Below are positions 9,411 through 18,456 of a stretch of DNA of 64,000 bases, one piece after another (position 1 is the first letter of the stretch; the number at the start of each line of letters is the position of its first letter). The notes under the pieces were generated by a model. It was not told the DNA's origin. It made no database searches and worked only from the letters and a program-made list of their open reading frames with translations. Both the position numbers and the translations under genes were made by a program. Source of the stretch: Streptococcus pacificus. Its GTDB lineage: Bacteria > Bacillota > Bacilli > Lactobacillales > Streptococcaceae. Location of the stretch: positions 179,413-243,412 of the forward strand of contig NZ_JAENBO010000002.1 of NCBI RefSeq assembly GCF_016481305.1, in the 5' to 3' direction.

Positions 9411-10727
9411 ATGAAACATTATGATTTTCTCATTATCGGCTTTGGTCAAGCAGGTAGACCTCTAGCCAGTCAAATGGTCGCCAAAGGCAAAACTGCTGCT
9501 ATTGTCGAACAAGACCCAATGATGTATGGAGGAACCTGTATCAACATTGGCTGTGTGCCCACTAAAACCATGATTGCCGACGCTCACAAAAAGCTTGATT
9601 TCAAAGATGTCATGGATAGGAGAAATAAAGTCACTGCTATCCTTCGTAACGGTAGTGCCAACAGTGTTAAAAATTCTGGGATGGATTTATACCTTGCTAA
9701 AGCACACTTCGTTTCCAATAAAGTGGTGGAACTGGTTTCTGATCAAGAAACCCTTCAAGTGACTGCCGACGTGATTGTGATCAATACCGGTGCCAAATCC
9801 AGAGTCCTTGACATTCCAGGACTGCTAGACACCAAAAATGTGGTGGATAGTACTGGTCTACAAGAACTAAAAGAGCAACCTAAAACCTTAGGAATTATCG
9901 GTGGAGGAAATATCGGTCTTGAAATGACTCATCTCTTTACTCAGATGGGAACTAAGGTAACCATTTTTGAACATGGTCCTAAAATTTTAGGACGAATGGA
10001 TGACGAATTTTCACAACTGGCCCAAACTTATATGGAAGAAGATGGTGTGACCTTTAAGTTTAATGCCGGTGTTGAAGCTGTCAAAAACCAAGGCGACCAA
10101 GTCATCTTAACAGCAGACGGCAAGGACTACCTTTTTGATGTAGTCATGTATGCTGCAGGGCGCGTGCCAAATACCGATGGTCTTGGACTTGAAAACACTG
10201 ATATTAAATTGACTGAACGCGGCGGCATTAAGGTTGATGACTATTGTCAAACGACCGTTCCTAATGTTTATGCTCTTGGAGATGTTCGCGGGGACTTCCA
10301 GTTCACCTATATTTCTTATGACGATTACCGCATCGTTTATAGTCATCTCATGGGGGACAATCAATTTAGCCTCTCTAAACGTCAAAACATTCCAACAGCC
10401 ACCTTTATCAACCCAACCTTAGCAAGTATCGGATTGACTGAAACAATGGCAAAAGAACAGGGCTTACCTTATAAAGCCAACAGTCTCAAGGTTGAAAATA
10501 CCTTAAGGGCCTATATTACGAATGACTTTAGAGGATTAATGAAAGTGGTTGTAAACAAAGAAACAGACACCATTCTTGGTGCCACTATTTTTAGTGAAGC
10601 AGCGCACGAAATCATCAATCTGCTCAAAATGGCAATGGACCATAATATTCCTTACACTTATATTAAAGACCAAATCTTTACACATCCAACCATGGCTGAA
10701 AATCTTAATAATGTCTTTAATTTCTAA
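9411..10727 (+). CDS. RclA-like pyridine nucleotide-disulfide oxidoreductase (paralogue 2)
   Basis: This 438-residue flavoprotein is closely similar along its whole length to the product of 2194-3513. It carries the FAD fold (IIGFGQAGRPLA), the redox pair in GGTCINIGCVPTKT, the NAD(P) fold (GIIGGGNIGLEMT) and the family end IFTHPTMAENLNNVFNF. The E. coli RclA-like segment QFTYISYDDYRIV is present. Role by family: NAD(P)H-dependent reductase linked to oxidative or reactive-chlorine and copper stress; its own substrate is unknown. The ribosome site is AGGAAAGGA. It has its own promoter and terminator and is one of the few + strand genes. It lacks the palindrome seen before paralogue 1, so the two copies may be controlled differently. 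Confidence 0.85.
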   Translation: MKHYDFLIIGFGQAGRPLASQMVAKGKTAAIVEQDPMMYGGTCINIGCVPTKTMIADAHKKLDFKDVMDRRNKVTAILRNGSANSVKNSGMDLYLAKAHFVSNKVVELVSDQETLQVTADVIVINTGAKSRVLDIPGLLDTKNVVDSTGLQELKEQPKTLGIIGGGNIGLEMTHLFTQMGTKVTIFEHGPKILGRMDDEFSQLAQTYMEEDGVTFKFNAGVEAVKNQGDQVILTADGKDYLFDVVMYAAGRVPNTDGLGLENTDIKLTERGGIKVDDYCQTTVPNVYALGDVRGDFQFTYISYDDYRIVYSHLMGDNQFSLSKRQNIPTATFINPTLASIGLTETMAKEQGLPYKANSLKVENTLRAYITNDFRGLMKVVVNKETDTILGATIFSEAAHEIINLLKMAMDHNIPYTYIKDQIFTHPTMAENLNNVFNF

Positions 10728-10729
10728 TC

Positions 10730-10770
10730 AAAAAGAGGCTGGTACTTCTGTGTACCATGCCTCTCTTTTA
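10730..10770 (+). terminator. Terminator after second RclA-like gene
   Basis: AAAGAGGC-TGGTAC and GTACCA-GCCTCTCTTTT form an interrupted stem ending in a T run just after the stop codon. Confidence 0.8.
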
Positions 10771-10847
10771 TTAGTTACTAAGATGCAATTCTTGCCACTC
10801 ATTCTATGTGGTAGTGGTGAAAATTGTAATGATTTTTTCTCTCTTTT

Positions 10848-11300
10848 TTAGGCAAAGCTTTCAGTCCTTGCCAGAAGTTCCAGTTTTTGCTCAATAGCAT
10901 GCTGGCATGCTAAAAGACTATTTTTTTCAAAAATAACAGCTGGTAACGGAAGCTTTTCACCAGAATTAGTTTCAAAGGTTAAAATCATCTGAAAAGAACT
11001 AACCACTGTTAATAAACCAACTAAAACCAACAAAATGCCTAGGAATAATTGATGGAAAAGGAGGATTTGAGCCAAGCCAACCCCCATTAATAACAATCCC
11101 CAAATCAAAGATTCAAAGTCTGTTTTTGATGAGGAGTCAATCCGCTCAATATCTTTTAGAAGAACCAATGCTTTTTTGGAACCTATTGGAATCATACGAT
11201 AGATTAAATCGGGATAAGACATTCTAATTTCATCTCCCTCCAAAAAAAGCGAGGATTTCAGATAAAAAGTCAGGTATGAGGTGATAAAGAAATGGTTCAT
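10848..11300 (-). CDS. Small membrane protein of unknown function
   Basis: The product has 150 residues if the ATG at 11300 is used; this has AAGGAG seven bases upstream, whereas the longer frame from 11321 lacks a site. The middle of the protein (about residues 60-105) holds two hydrophobic segments (LIWGLLLMGVGLAQILLF and FLGILLVLVGLLTVVSSFQMIL). Soluble parts on each side resemble the PH-like folds of small streptococcal membrane proteins. The C terminus (AIEQKLELLAR) looks like an amphipathic helix. I do not recognise a family and give no function. It stands alone between a convergent + strand gene and a symporter gene. Confidence 0.7.
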   Translation of the reverse strand: MNHFFITSYLTFYLKSSLFLEGDEIRMSYPDLIYRMIPIGSKKALVLLKDIERIDSSSKTDFESLIWGLLLMGVGLAQILLFHQLFLGILLVLVGLLTVVSSFQMILTFETNSGEKLPLPAVIFEKNSLLACQHAIEQKLELLARTESFA

Positions 11301-11495
11301 GTCAATTCTCCTTACTTCCACGGTGATTTATACAACATCTTTTAGTCTACAAATTAATAGTGACATGCTTTGAGGCAAAGCCTTTCAAAAATAGTCTCAT
11401 ACCTACAAAGCTACAATTTAGCAAAATGCTGGTTACATTATAACATTTATTACTGCTGTCTTCTACACTATTCACAAAAAAGTAAACATATTTTA

Positions 11496-11525
11496 AAAAA
11501 CCAACCAAAAATTTGGTTGGTTTTA
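11496..11525 (-). terminator. Terminator after symporter gene
   Basis: AAAACCAACC and GGTTGGTTTT form a near-perfect stem 27 bases beyond the symporter stop codon. Confidence 0.85.
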
Positions 11526-11551
11526 TTAAAAATAACAACAAAATGAAACAA

Positions 11552-12784
11552 TTAAAGTGATTTTGCTAGTTCTTTTTTCATCATCCAGTCTTTTCCATCA
11601 ACAATTCTAGCAATCATCATGGCAAGACCGGTATCTCCAGTCACGTTTAAAGCAGTTGCTGGAGCATCCGTCACTGTTCCTAGCAAGACCATGATTGGAA
11701 TGGCCTGTGCTGGGAAACCAAAGGCAGAAATGATGAAAATTTCAGCCACATAACCACCGCCAGGAATCCCACCAACAACAAGTGATGCAATCACTGATAT
11801 TAAAACTGCCATAAAAATGTTTTGCGGTGTGAAAAAGTCAATCTTAAACAGTGATGATAGAACCACAATTTTTACAATCTGAATCAAACACGCGCCATCC
11901 TTATGAAGCGTCGCTCCAAGAGGAATCACAAGATCAGCAATCTCATCAGAAATCCCCAATTTTTTAGCGTGATCTAAATTAACAGGTATTGAGGCCGCAG
12001 AAGAACTTGTTCCGAGGGCTGTTAGTAGTACAGGGATACAAGTGCTCCACCATTTTTTCACACCTGAAAAACCTGCCGACAGATAGGCTGCCAAGGTTTG
12101 TGAAACGATAAAATAAATAACGAGAACAACCAAGTATAAGCCCACTGCTTTTGAGAGCGAACCAACCACTTCACTACCGTTATTTCCAATCAAGATAGCA
12201 AAATAAGCCCCCAATCCTAACGGTGCTAGCTTCATAATGATGCCAATCACCTTAACAATCACCTCAGTCAATGTCTCCATTAACGTCACAACGGGCTTGC
12301 CTTTTTCACCCACTTGGATGAGCCCAATCGCAAAAATAATCGTAAAAACAATGAGCGCCATCAGATGATTTCTTGAAAAAAGCTCAGGGAAATCATTAAC
12401 CGTAAACATCCCAAGAATGTTGAGATTACTATCACTCGTATCAACCGACTCATTTAAGGCAATGTTCACCCCCGAAGCCGGATTAACCAAAAAGGTCGAT
12501 ACCACCATAAATAAACTGGAAACAATCCCTGTCACAAAGGTTAGTAAGAAAAAATTCCCCATGATTTTAGCCAATTTTGACAAGTTTTGCATCTTTGCAA
12601 TCGCAGAAGACAGCGAAAAAAAGATTAAAGGCACCACACTACAATAAAGCAGATTTAAAAAAGTATCCGCAATAGGCTGTAGACTAGAAGCTCCAGGCCC
12701 CCAAACAAAGCCAAGTAAACCACCTAAAATCATTGACGCTAAAAGAATCAATGATGACCGATAAGAATTAATTACTCTTTTCAT
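11552..12784 (-). CDS. Dicarboxylate/amino acid:cation symporter (DAACS family)
   Basis: This 410-residue, highly hydrophobic protein of the glutamate/aspartate/serine symporter family imports anionic or polar amino acids or C4-dicarboxylates with Na+ or H+. Family signatures are visible: the serine-rich hairpin GTSSSAASIP, the second-hairpin motif GGIPGGGYV, and the transport-site motifs TDAPATALNVTGD and GATLHKDGAC. Eight transmembrane helices would be expected. The start at 12784 (MKRVINSY) has GAGG at proper spacing and is preferred over the longer frame from 12811. The substrate (glutamate, serine/threonine or dicarboxylate) cannot be told from sequence alone. It appears monocistronic. 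Confidence 0.88.
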   Translation of the reverse strand: MKRVINSYRSSLILLASMILGGLLGFVWGPGASSLQPIADTFLNLLYCSVVPLIFFSLSSAIAKMQNLSKLAKIMGNFFLLTFVTGIVSSLFMVVSTFLVNPASGVNIALNESVDTSDSNLNILGMFTVNDFPELFSRNHLMALIVFTIIFAIGLIQVGEKGKPVVTLMETLTEVIVKVIGIIMKLAPLGLGAYFAILIGNNGSEVVGSLSKAVGLYLVVLVIYFIVSQTLAAYLSAGFSGVKKWWSTCIPVLLTALGTSSSAASIPVNLDHAKKLGISDEIADLVIPLGATLHKDGACLIQIVKIVVLSSLFKIDFFTPQNIFMAVLISVIASLVVGGIPGGGYVAEIFIISAFGFPAQAIPIMVLLGTVTDAPATALNVTGDTGLAMMIARIVDGKDWMMKKELAKSL

Positions 12785-12922
12785 TCCAACCTCATTTTCT
12801 ATCACTATCAAAACCCACAGAAAATACTAACTAGCTTTCGACAAAATGATTTTTTACTGAGTTTCTATCCTACCCTAATCTCATTTATTTGTAAATCATT
12901 TAGTTTAAAAATTGGGGTGCAA

Positions 12923-12948
12923 AAAGACGATAGAAAACTATCGTCTTT
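12923..12948 (-). terminator. Terminator
   Basis: AAAGACGATAG and CTATCGTCTTT form a perfect 11-bp stem with a loop of four A residues. It lies downstream of the 180-residue membrane protein gene. Confidence 0.8.
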
Positions 12949-12999
12949 GGGAGGTGGAAATCATTCATACAAAATGGTATTTCATATGTAGTTGATCAT

Positions 13000-13542
13000 T
13001 CATAATAAATAGGTAGACTGTTTTTCCATCATGTAAACTGGATCAAGGGGCTTCCCTTCTTTTTTATTAAACAGTAGATAACGTAATTGTTGCACAAGAA
13101 CTTGAGAATCAACCGCTAAAAGTCTGAGATAGACTTCCTTCGTTTTTTTATTTCTGAGCTGAAAAACTAAAAACTCTTCGGCCACATAGCGTGAAAAAAG
13201 CGTTCGACTTTTTTCGATGCGAATGTCATAGACATCCTCCCAAGCAATCGCTGTTTCTTTATTAAAGAAAGTCGTGTTGAAGCGAATCTCTTGATCGCTC
13301 ACTCTAAAAGCTGGTTGATGCGATAAGATTTTAGTTAAAACAGTGATGATGAATAACATGGGAAGAACTGTTAGTAAAAAAGCAAAAAGTCCATAAAAAA
13401 GATGCTCTAGTCCGGTTCGTTCTAACTGAAACCAAATATAAGACACAAAAATACCTGCTAGCATAAAAGCTAACAATTGAATAATCATTAAGATGTTTTG
13501 ACGTTTATCCCGTTGAACCTCTAGTAGTATTTTCTCAGCCAT
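13000..13542 (-). CDS. Membrane protein with soluble C-terminal domain, unknown function
   Basis: This 180-residue protein has a short N-terminal cytoplasmic part and two transmembrane helices (about 18-38 and 50-72). A soluble domain of about 105 residues follows (FRVSDQEIRFNTTFFNKETAIAW and RYVAEEFLVFQLRN) with alternating beta strands like a bacterial PH domain. The start has AAAGGAG eight bases upstream. It ends before a strong terminator, so it seems monocistronic. I do not recognise a named family. It resembles the protein at 10848 in plan (membrane hairpin plus PH-like part) but not in sequence. Confidence 0.75.
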   Translation of the reverse strand: MAEKILLEVQRDKRQNILMIIQLLAFMLAGIFVSYIWFQLERTGLEHLFYGLFAFLLTVLPMLFIITVLTKILSHQPAFRVSDQEIRFNTTFFNKETAIAWEDVYDIRIEKSRTLFSRYVAEEFLVFQLRNKKTKEVYLRLLAVDSQVLVQQLRYLLFNKKEGKPLDPVYMMEKQSTYLL

Positions 13543-13623
13543 CTCTGCTCCTTTGTTTACTGTACTTACATCTTAAGCGTATCATATTTGAAAGTGATTT
13601 GTAAACCGTTGTATACGTATAAG

Positions 13624-13662
13624 CAAAAAAGCAATCTATCCTAAGACAAATTGCTTTTTTGT
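13624..13662 (-). terminator. Terminator after EcsC-family gene
   Basis: AAAAAAGCAAT and ATTGCTTTTTT form a stem with an 18-base loop region immediately after the stop codon at 13670. Confidence 0.7.
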
Positions 13663-13669
13663 AAAGAAC

Positions 13670-14398
13670 TTATTCAATGTTGGTTAAATCATTTTTATCA
13701 ATAATTATTCCATCACCAATATCTATTCCAACATTAGTAAACGTTTTTTTAGCAACATTTGCAATGGTTTGTGTTGTTACCATATCAAATGCGCCTCCTA
13801 TCACCCCACCAACAACTGGAACCATTTTCCCTATGTTGATTACTCCCTTTGTACCAAACTTGGTAAGCAACCTAAAACCGACTATTTGGTTGATTTTTGT
13901 TAGCATCTTCCCTGGAATTTTTTTGACAAAGCTAGCCAACATCTTATTCCCAATAACTATTCCTGTTTTCTTAGAGAGATCAGCAAGTGAACTTCCAACC
14001 AATGTGGTATAAACAATTGTTTGTACTTGGTCACTTTTCAAATTGTAGCCTCTTATTTTTGCAATAGCGGCTATCATCCTCAATTGGAAATAAATAACTG
14101 TCGTAATGTTAGCAGGTAAAGTAATCGGCATAGTTGGTAGTCCACCAAATCCTGTTACAAAACCTGAAACAGTAGCTTTTTTAACTTGGAAATCAACTAA
14201 TTTTTTGATAGCAGTTTCCTTATCGTATTTTGATAAATAATCATCAACTAAATCATCAATATTTTTCTGCCCTGGCAAACCATTCAAAGTGGCATCATAA
14301 GACCAATCCAAAATTTGCAACATTTTTTCTTGAGTTAATTCATTAACTTGTATATCAGTATTAACTGATTTTTTTCTCATACCAGACGTTTTATCCAT
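13670..14398 (-). CDS. EcsC family protein
   Basis: This 242-residue protein has EcsC-family features: an N-terminal charged helix region, the segment FGGLPTMPITLPANITTVIYFQLRMIAAIA near residue 90, and glycine-rich amphipathic or hydrophobic stretches near the C terminus (VPVVGGVIGGAFD). EcsC was named for a membrane-associated protein of the Bacillus ecs locus; its biochemical role is unclear, and relatives occur in varied, often accessory, contexts. The ATG at 14398 has GGAG six bases upstream and is preferred to the ATG at 14410. A TATAAT box near 14430 gives it its own promoter, and a terminator follows, so it is not co-transcribed with trpB. It borders the R-M island, but a link is only inference. 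Confidence 0.8.
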   Translation of the reverse strand: MDKTSGMRKKSVNTDIQVNELTQEKMLQILDWSYDATLNGLPGQKNIDDLVDDYLSKYDKETAIKKLVDFQVKKATVSGFVTGFGGLPTMPITLPANITTVIYFQLRMIAAIAKIRGYNLKSDQVQTIVYTTLVGSSLADLSKKTGIVIGNKMLASFVKKIPGKMLTKINQIVGFRLLTKFGTKGVINIGKMVPVVGGVIGGAFDMVTTQTIANVAKKTFTNVGIDIGDGIIIDKNDLTNIE

Positions 14399-14483
14399 AG
14401 TAATCTCCATAATAAATATTTTTTTATTTATTATATCATGAATATTTTTGAAAAGTCATCATATAATGAAAAATTAACTAAAA

Positions 14484-15671
14484 TCATTTCTTTCCGTCTA
14501 AATAATCTGCAATGGCTGCAACGTCTTTGTCGCCACGTCCGGAAAGATTGACGATAAGGATTTGGTCTTTGCCCATTTTTGGTGCTCGTTTGATGGCTTC
14601 TGCTAACGCGTGTGAGCTCTCAATGGCAGGGATGATGCCTTCGGTTTTCGACAACAAGAGTAGTGCTTGAACGGCCTCTTCATCAGTGATTGGCACATAA
14701 TCCACTCGTCCGGAAAAATTAAGGTAAGCATGTTCTGGGCCAACACCTGGGTAGTCTAGTCCAGCTGAAATCGAGTAAACGGGAGCAATCTTGCCGTCTT
14801 CTTGGAAGAGCGCATAGGTCTTCATCCCATCGACAACACCAACGGTTCCCTTGGTCATGGTTGCTGCATGTTTATCTGTTTCAACGCCTTGACCTGCGGC
14901 TTCTGCGCCAATCAAAGCAACCTCTTCATCAGCGATATATTCTGAAAAAGCACCGATAGCGTTTGAGCCTCCACCGATACAAGCAATCACCGCATCCGGC
15001 AAGCGTCCTTCCTTGTCCAAGATCTGCTTTCTTGACTCAAGACTGATGATTTTTTGAAATTCGTGAACCATGGTTGGATAAGGATGTGGCCCCACAGCTG
15101 AGCCCAAGACATAAAAAGCTCCCAAGTCTGCCATCCACGCACCAAAGGCTGCATCAACCGCTTCTTTCAAGGTCTGAGTGCCTTCAGTGACCGCATGCAC
15201 CGTCGCTCCCATCATCTCCATCCGAAAAACGTTGAGGCGTTGACGCTTGATATCCTCAGCCCCCATATAAACATCACAAGCCATTCCAAATTTAGCTGCA
15301 GCAGCTGCTGTTGCCACTCCATGTTGCCCTGCCCCAGTTTCAGCAATGACACGGGTTTTCCCCATGCGTTTCGCCAAAAGAATCTGCCCCAAAACATTAT
15401 TGAGTTTATGCGACCCCAAATGATTCAAATCCTCACGTTTGAGGTAAATCTTAGCTCCACCAAGCGCTTGACTCAATGACTCGGCATAATAAAGCGGCGT
15501 CTCACGCCCTGAATAGTCTTTAAGATAGTAGGCTAGTTCCTTTTGAAAATCCTCATCATCCTTGTAGGTTTCAAAAGCAGTTTCCAACTCATCCAGCAAT
15601 ACTTGAATGGGTTCTGGGACAAAACTCCCGCCAAACTCACCAAAAAATCCTTTTTCTTCTTGTTTACTCAT
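14484..15671 (-). CDS. trpB: Tryptophan synthase beta chain, orphan copy
   Basis: TrpB is a pyridoxal-phosphate enzyme that joins indole and serine to make tryptophan. The 395-residue product has the PLP lysine (K89) in [19 protein letters not shown], the phosphate loop GGGSNAIG, and the C-terminal SGRGDKD. The usual HTGAHK motif is changed to HLGSHK. The start at 15671 has a perfect AGGAGGAAG; the frame from 15716 would run into the T-box terminator. No trpA or other trp gene is next to it. With a dedicated T-box leader, the likely job is tryptophan formation from external indole (salvage). The rest of the trp pathway could still lie elsewhere in the genome. Confidence 0.93.
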   Translation of the reverse strand: MSKQEEKGFFGEFGGSFVPEPIQVLLDELETAFETYKDDEDFQKELAYYLKDYSGRETPLYYAESLSQALGGAKIYLKREDLNHLGSHKLNNVLGQILLAKRMGKTRVIAETGAGQHGVATAAAAAKFGMACDVYMGAEDIKRQRLNVFRMEMMGATVHAVTEGTQTLKEAVDAAFGAWMADLGAFYVLGSAVGPHPYPTMVHEFQKIISLESRKQILDKEGRLPDAVIACIGGGSNAIGAFSEYIADEEVALIGAEAAGQGVETDKHAATMTKGTVGVVDGMKTYALFQEDGKIAPVYSISAGLDYPGVGPEHAYLNFSGRVDYVPITDEEAVQALLLLSKTEGIIPAIESSHALAEAIKRAPKMGKDQILIVNLSGRGDKDVAAIADYLDGKK

Positions 15672-15699
15672 CTTTCTTCCTCCTAAATTGTTCTTCAAA

Positions 15700-15955
15700 C
15701 ACAAAAACCCCCGCACAGAAAAAAACTCTGTGCGAGGGCGTCATTTCAAATAGCGCGGTGCCACCTCAATTGATGATAGCAAAAAGCCATCATATCTCAA
15801 TCCTCTCAAACAAGAGGACGCACGATAAGGGGTGCCCACCGAATTGACATGTGTTACAATTCCATTTATCATCAGTCCAATGTTCACAAACACCAGCTAC
15901 CCGTTCACAATCACCACGAGCTCCCTGAAAACTACCATTTGCTACTTTTCTGATT
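15700..15955 (-). ncRNA. T-box riboswitch controlling trpB (probably tRNA-Trp)
   Basis: The minus-strand leader contains the T-box sequence AGGTGGCACCGCG (15753-15766) followed by a terminator with stem CCCTCGCACAGA / TCTGTGCGGGGG (about 15706-15738) and a T run. Upstream lie the paired elements expected of stem I. A UGG triplet followed by A (15877-15879) is a good candidate specifier codon for tryptophan. When uncharged tRNA-Trp pairs with specifier and T-box, the antiterminator forms and trpB is transcribed. Other UGG triplets in the leader make the exact specifier uncertain. Confidence 0.9.
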
Positions 15956-15961
15956 ATGACT

Positions 15962-15990
15962 ACTATACAGGAAAATGAGAGAGAAGTCAA
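15962..15990 (-). promoter_or_regulatory. Promoter of the T-box-trpB transcript
   Basis: On the minus strand TTGACT (15985-15990) and TATAGT (15962-15967) are separated by exactly 17 bases. Transcription would begin near 15955. Confidence 0.85.
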
Positions 15991-16007
15991 ATGGGGGAGA
16001 ATCTAAC

Positions 16008-17468
16008 TTATGTATCTTCTTCATCACTCATAAATTGACTATTTTCTTCTCTAAAACTATCAAATGTTTTTGAAAACAAATCATCTGTATCCTTAGAATT
16101 AAATAAATTTTGAAAGTTAGTATATCTATTTGATTGTAATGCATTCCAATCATTTCCTAGTGGTATGTGCTTTTTCAACTCTGTTGCTTTGTTTTTAAAA
16201 ATAATTTTTTTCTTTGTTGGATCTTCATCCGAAGTTTCAAAATCCTTTATAGTAGCATAATGAGTGATTTCTTTAACAGGAGATGTTTGATAAACTGCTA
16301 TATAGTTTACAAAAGGAATTCTATCTTTATCAATCCTTACCCAATACCAAGAATCCTCTCCAAGAAAAACTTCATTGAAACCGTGTTTTTTTGCACGAAC
16401 GATAATAGTATCTTGATATTCAATTTCAGTACTAATTTTTTCTATTTCAGTTATTTCATTTTCAATACTTTCCTTCTCATTATCAGATAACTCAAGAATA
16501 TCATTTATAAACTCTGAGCTCAGTTTGCTTTTTACTTGTATTCCAGTTTCTCTAAGAAATTCTATCTTCAATTCTTGTCTTAATTCACCCTTTTTCTTAA
16601 TTCCTTTGATTATTTTCCCATGTTCTTCACTCCAATCCCTCTTCATATCATCTGATACTATAACTACATTGCTAATTTTTTTTCCTTTAACATACTCAAT
16701 TACATCTAACCAAAGCATAGCATCCCCATAAGAACCGTCAAATTCTAATGCACCAAATTTTCTAATATTGTCTTTATTTTTATCTTTATATCCAGGAGGA
16801 ATTTCATTATTAAACCTTTCAGGAATAATGCTTTTATATCTAGCAATATCTTCTTCTGTATACTCTTCTCCTACTAATCCTTCTTTTGTTAGAATACTAT
16901 TTAATTTTTCTAAACGTCCTTTTATACTTTCTTCATAAACTTTAGAACGATATTTCTCTCTATCATGGCTTCTTTTTTGTACAGAATTCAATAATTTCTT
17001 ATTCAATTTTTTTAAATCTTCTTTAACTTCTTCAAAAATATTTTCTAAAATTAAGTCAATTTTTTTATTAGCTCCATCATTTCCTTTATAATTGATATTT
17101 CCATTTAAAGAGTTGATATCTATACCTTTAATTCTTCCAAATATTTTTTTCTTTAAATATTCTTGGAATTCCTTAGACTCTATATTAAAGACTTCTTCAA
17201 TTTCTTCTATTTGATCAAACAAAGAATTAATATCATTCAAAACTTCTTTGGTTTGTGATATATGCTTGTTAATATTTTCAATACTTTCAATATATACTAT
17301 AAATGGTATATATACATTATCTATAACTTTTTTAACAGCATTAAAATATTTATCAGAATTACTTACAGATTGTATGGCATAGGATAAATAATTAGAATCA
17401 AAAACATATAAAGTATTCTCATCCTCATTAAAATCTAAATTATATAGCGATCCAAAATAGTTTTTCAT
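16008..17468 (-). CDS. PIN-like domain protein (DUF4935-type)
   Basis: This 486-residue, lysine- and glutamate-rich protein starts with YVFDSNYLSYAIQ and has GDAMLWLDVIEYV and VVIVSDDMKRDW near residues 250-285. Acidic residues at these points are those expected of a PIN-like nuclease fold spread over about 290 residues. The segment between (about 70-210) is predominantly helical and charged. A C-terminal domain of about 130 residues has no motif I know. Relatives of this kind often sit beside restriction-modification genes and are thought to act in defence. Here it lies next to the hsd locus but has its own transcription unit. Nuclease activity and target are unproven. The AT-rich codon use differs from trpB next door and suggests transfer. 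Confidence 0.7.
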   Translation of the reverse strand: MKNYFGSLYNLDFNEDENTLYVFDSNYLSYAIQSVSNSDKYFNAVKKVIDNVYIPFIVYIESIENINKHISQTKEVLNDINSLFDQIEEIEEVFNIESKEFQEYLKKKIFGRIKGIDINSLNGNINYKGNDGANKKIDLILENIFEEVKEDLKKLNKKLLNSVQKRSHDREKYRSKVYEESIKGRLEKLNSILTKEGLVGEEYTEEDIARYKSIIPERFNNEIPPGYKDKNKDNIRKFGALEFDGSYGDAMLWLDVIEYVKGKKISNVVIVSDDMKRDWSEEHGKIIKGIKKKGELRQELKIEFLRETGIQVKSKLSSEFINDILELSDNEKESIENEITEIEKISTEIEYQDTIIVRAKKHGFNEVFLGEDSWYWVRIDKDRIPFVNYIAVYQTSPVKEITHYATIKDFETSDEDPTKKKIIFKNKATELKKHIPLGNDWNALQSNRYTNFQNLFNSKDTDDLFSKTFDSFREENSQFMSDEEDT

Positions 17469-17510
17469 ATGTCCACTCCTTATTATTTATAAATTGTATT
17501 TAGTAATAAA

Positions 17511-17723
17511 TTACAAATTTCTCAACAAATATCCTTCTATTACTACATCTAAAACCTCTCTAACCTTGACGTGACCAGGAAGATTTTTCTTAGCACTTTC
17601 TCTCAATCTAGATACTTATTCTCTGGTAAATAATGATAGTAGGATAGATTGTGATTCATGATTTTCTATAGATTTTTTTAGTTTAATTATACCATTCCTT
17701 AAAATCTTTTTGCAACATATGTA
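17511..17723 (-). pseudogene. Decayed short coding frame
   Basis: A minus-strand frame encodes a fragment ending RESAKKNLPGHVKVREV followed by LDVVIEGYLLRNL and a stop at 17511-17513. An in-frame TAA at 17616-17618 interrupts it, and no start codon with a ribosome site is seen. Codon and residue composition look like real protein upstream and downstream of the stop. I cannot identify the family. Confidence 0.35.
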
Positions 17724-17940
17724 ACAAAATACTTTATAGCACTATTAGATTAATACATTTTAAACCAATCCAACAATTCTTTTATATATCATATGTTGTA
17801 TCTACACTTCACAACAGCTGAAACACATATCTACTTCTTGAAAACATGTGTAAAATAACATATGCTATAATAAAATAGCTGAGTAATATAAAGAAAATAA
17901 AACTGTTTAAAAGTTACTTTGAAATATTTCAAAAATCAAA
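17724..17940. other. AT-rich non-coding region beside the inverted hsdS cassette
   Basis: No start codon with ribosome site or promoter feeding the + strand hsdS fragment was found. About ten codons before the repeat are open in the hsdS frame but have no ATG, GTG or TTG with a ribosome site. Confidence 0.5.
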
Positions 17941-17965
17941 CGCTTGGGAACAACGTAAGTTGGGG
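17941..17965 (+). repeat. Inverted repeat 1 (start of recognition-domain cassette)
   Basis: A 25-bp sequence encodes AWEQRKLG. The same 25 bases occur in opposite orientation at 19887-19911, 23668-23692 and 24220-24244, at the start of each recognition domain. It is one of two candidate exchange sites. Confidence 0.9.
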
Positions 17966-18421
17966 AAGATAGCGACATATCGCAATGGTTTAGGTTATGA
18001 AGAAAATCAATCTGAAAGAGGTAAATATGAACTAATTAATTTAAATTCAATTTCTATTGATGGAGGTTTAAAACCTTCTGGAAGATATATAGATAATGCG
18101 ACAGAAACACTTAATAAAGATGATTTAGTAATGGTTCTTAGTGACGTAGGACATGGAGATTTGCTTGGAAGAGTGGCTATAATACCTGAAAATAATAGAT
18201 TTGTGTTAAATCAGCGTGTAGCTTTACTTAGAAGAAAAGAACAAATCGATGTTGATTATCTATTTTCTTATATCAATTCTAATCAACAATACTTTAAAAA
18301 ACAAGGTGCAGGTTCATCTCAGTTAAACATATCAAGAAGTAGTGTAGAAAATTTCACAGTATTGTTTCCTAAAATTGAAGAACAACAAGCCATCGGTTCT
18401 TCATTATCTTCCCTTGATACC

Positions 18422-18445
18422 CTCATCACCCTTCATCAGCGTAAG
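18422..18445 (+). repeat. Inverted repeat 2 (end of recognition-domain cassette)
   Basis: A 24-bp sequence encodes LITLHQRK. It recurs in opposite orientation at 19401-19424, 23791-23814 and, with changes at the edge, 23183-23206. Confidence 0.85.
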
Positions 18446-18456
18446 CCTTTTTTTTC

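Noticed and set aside
15790..15990. Minus-strand ORF of 66 codons upstream of trpB
   Set aside because: It lies within the T-box promoter and leader, has no ribosome site and overlaps RNA structure elements.
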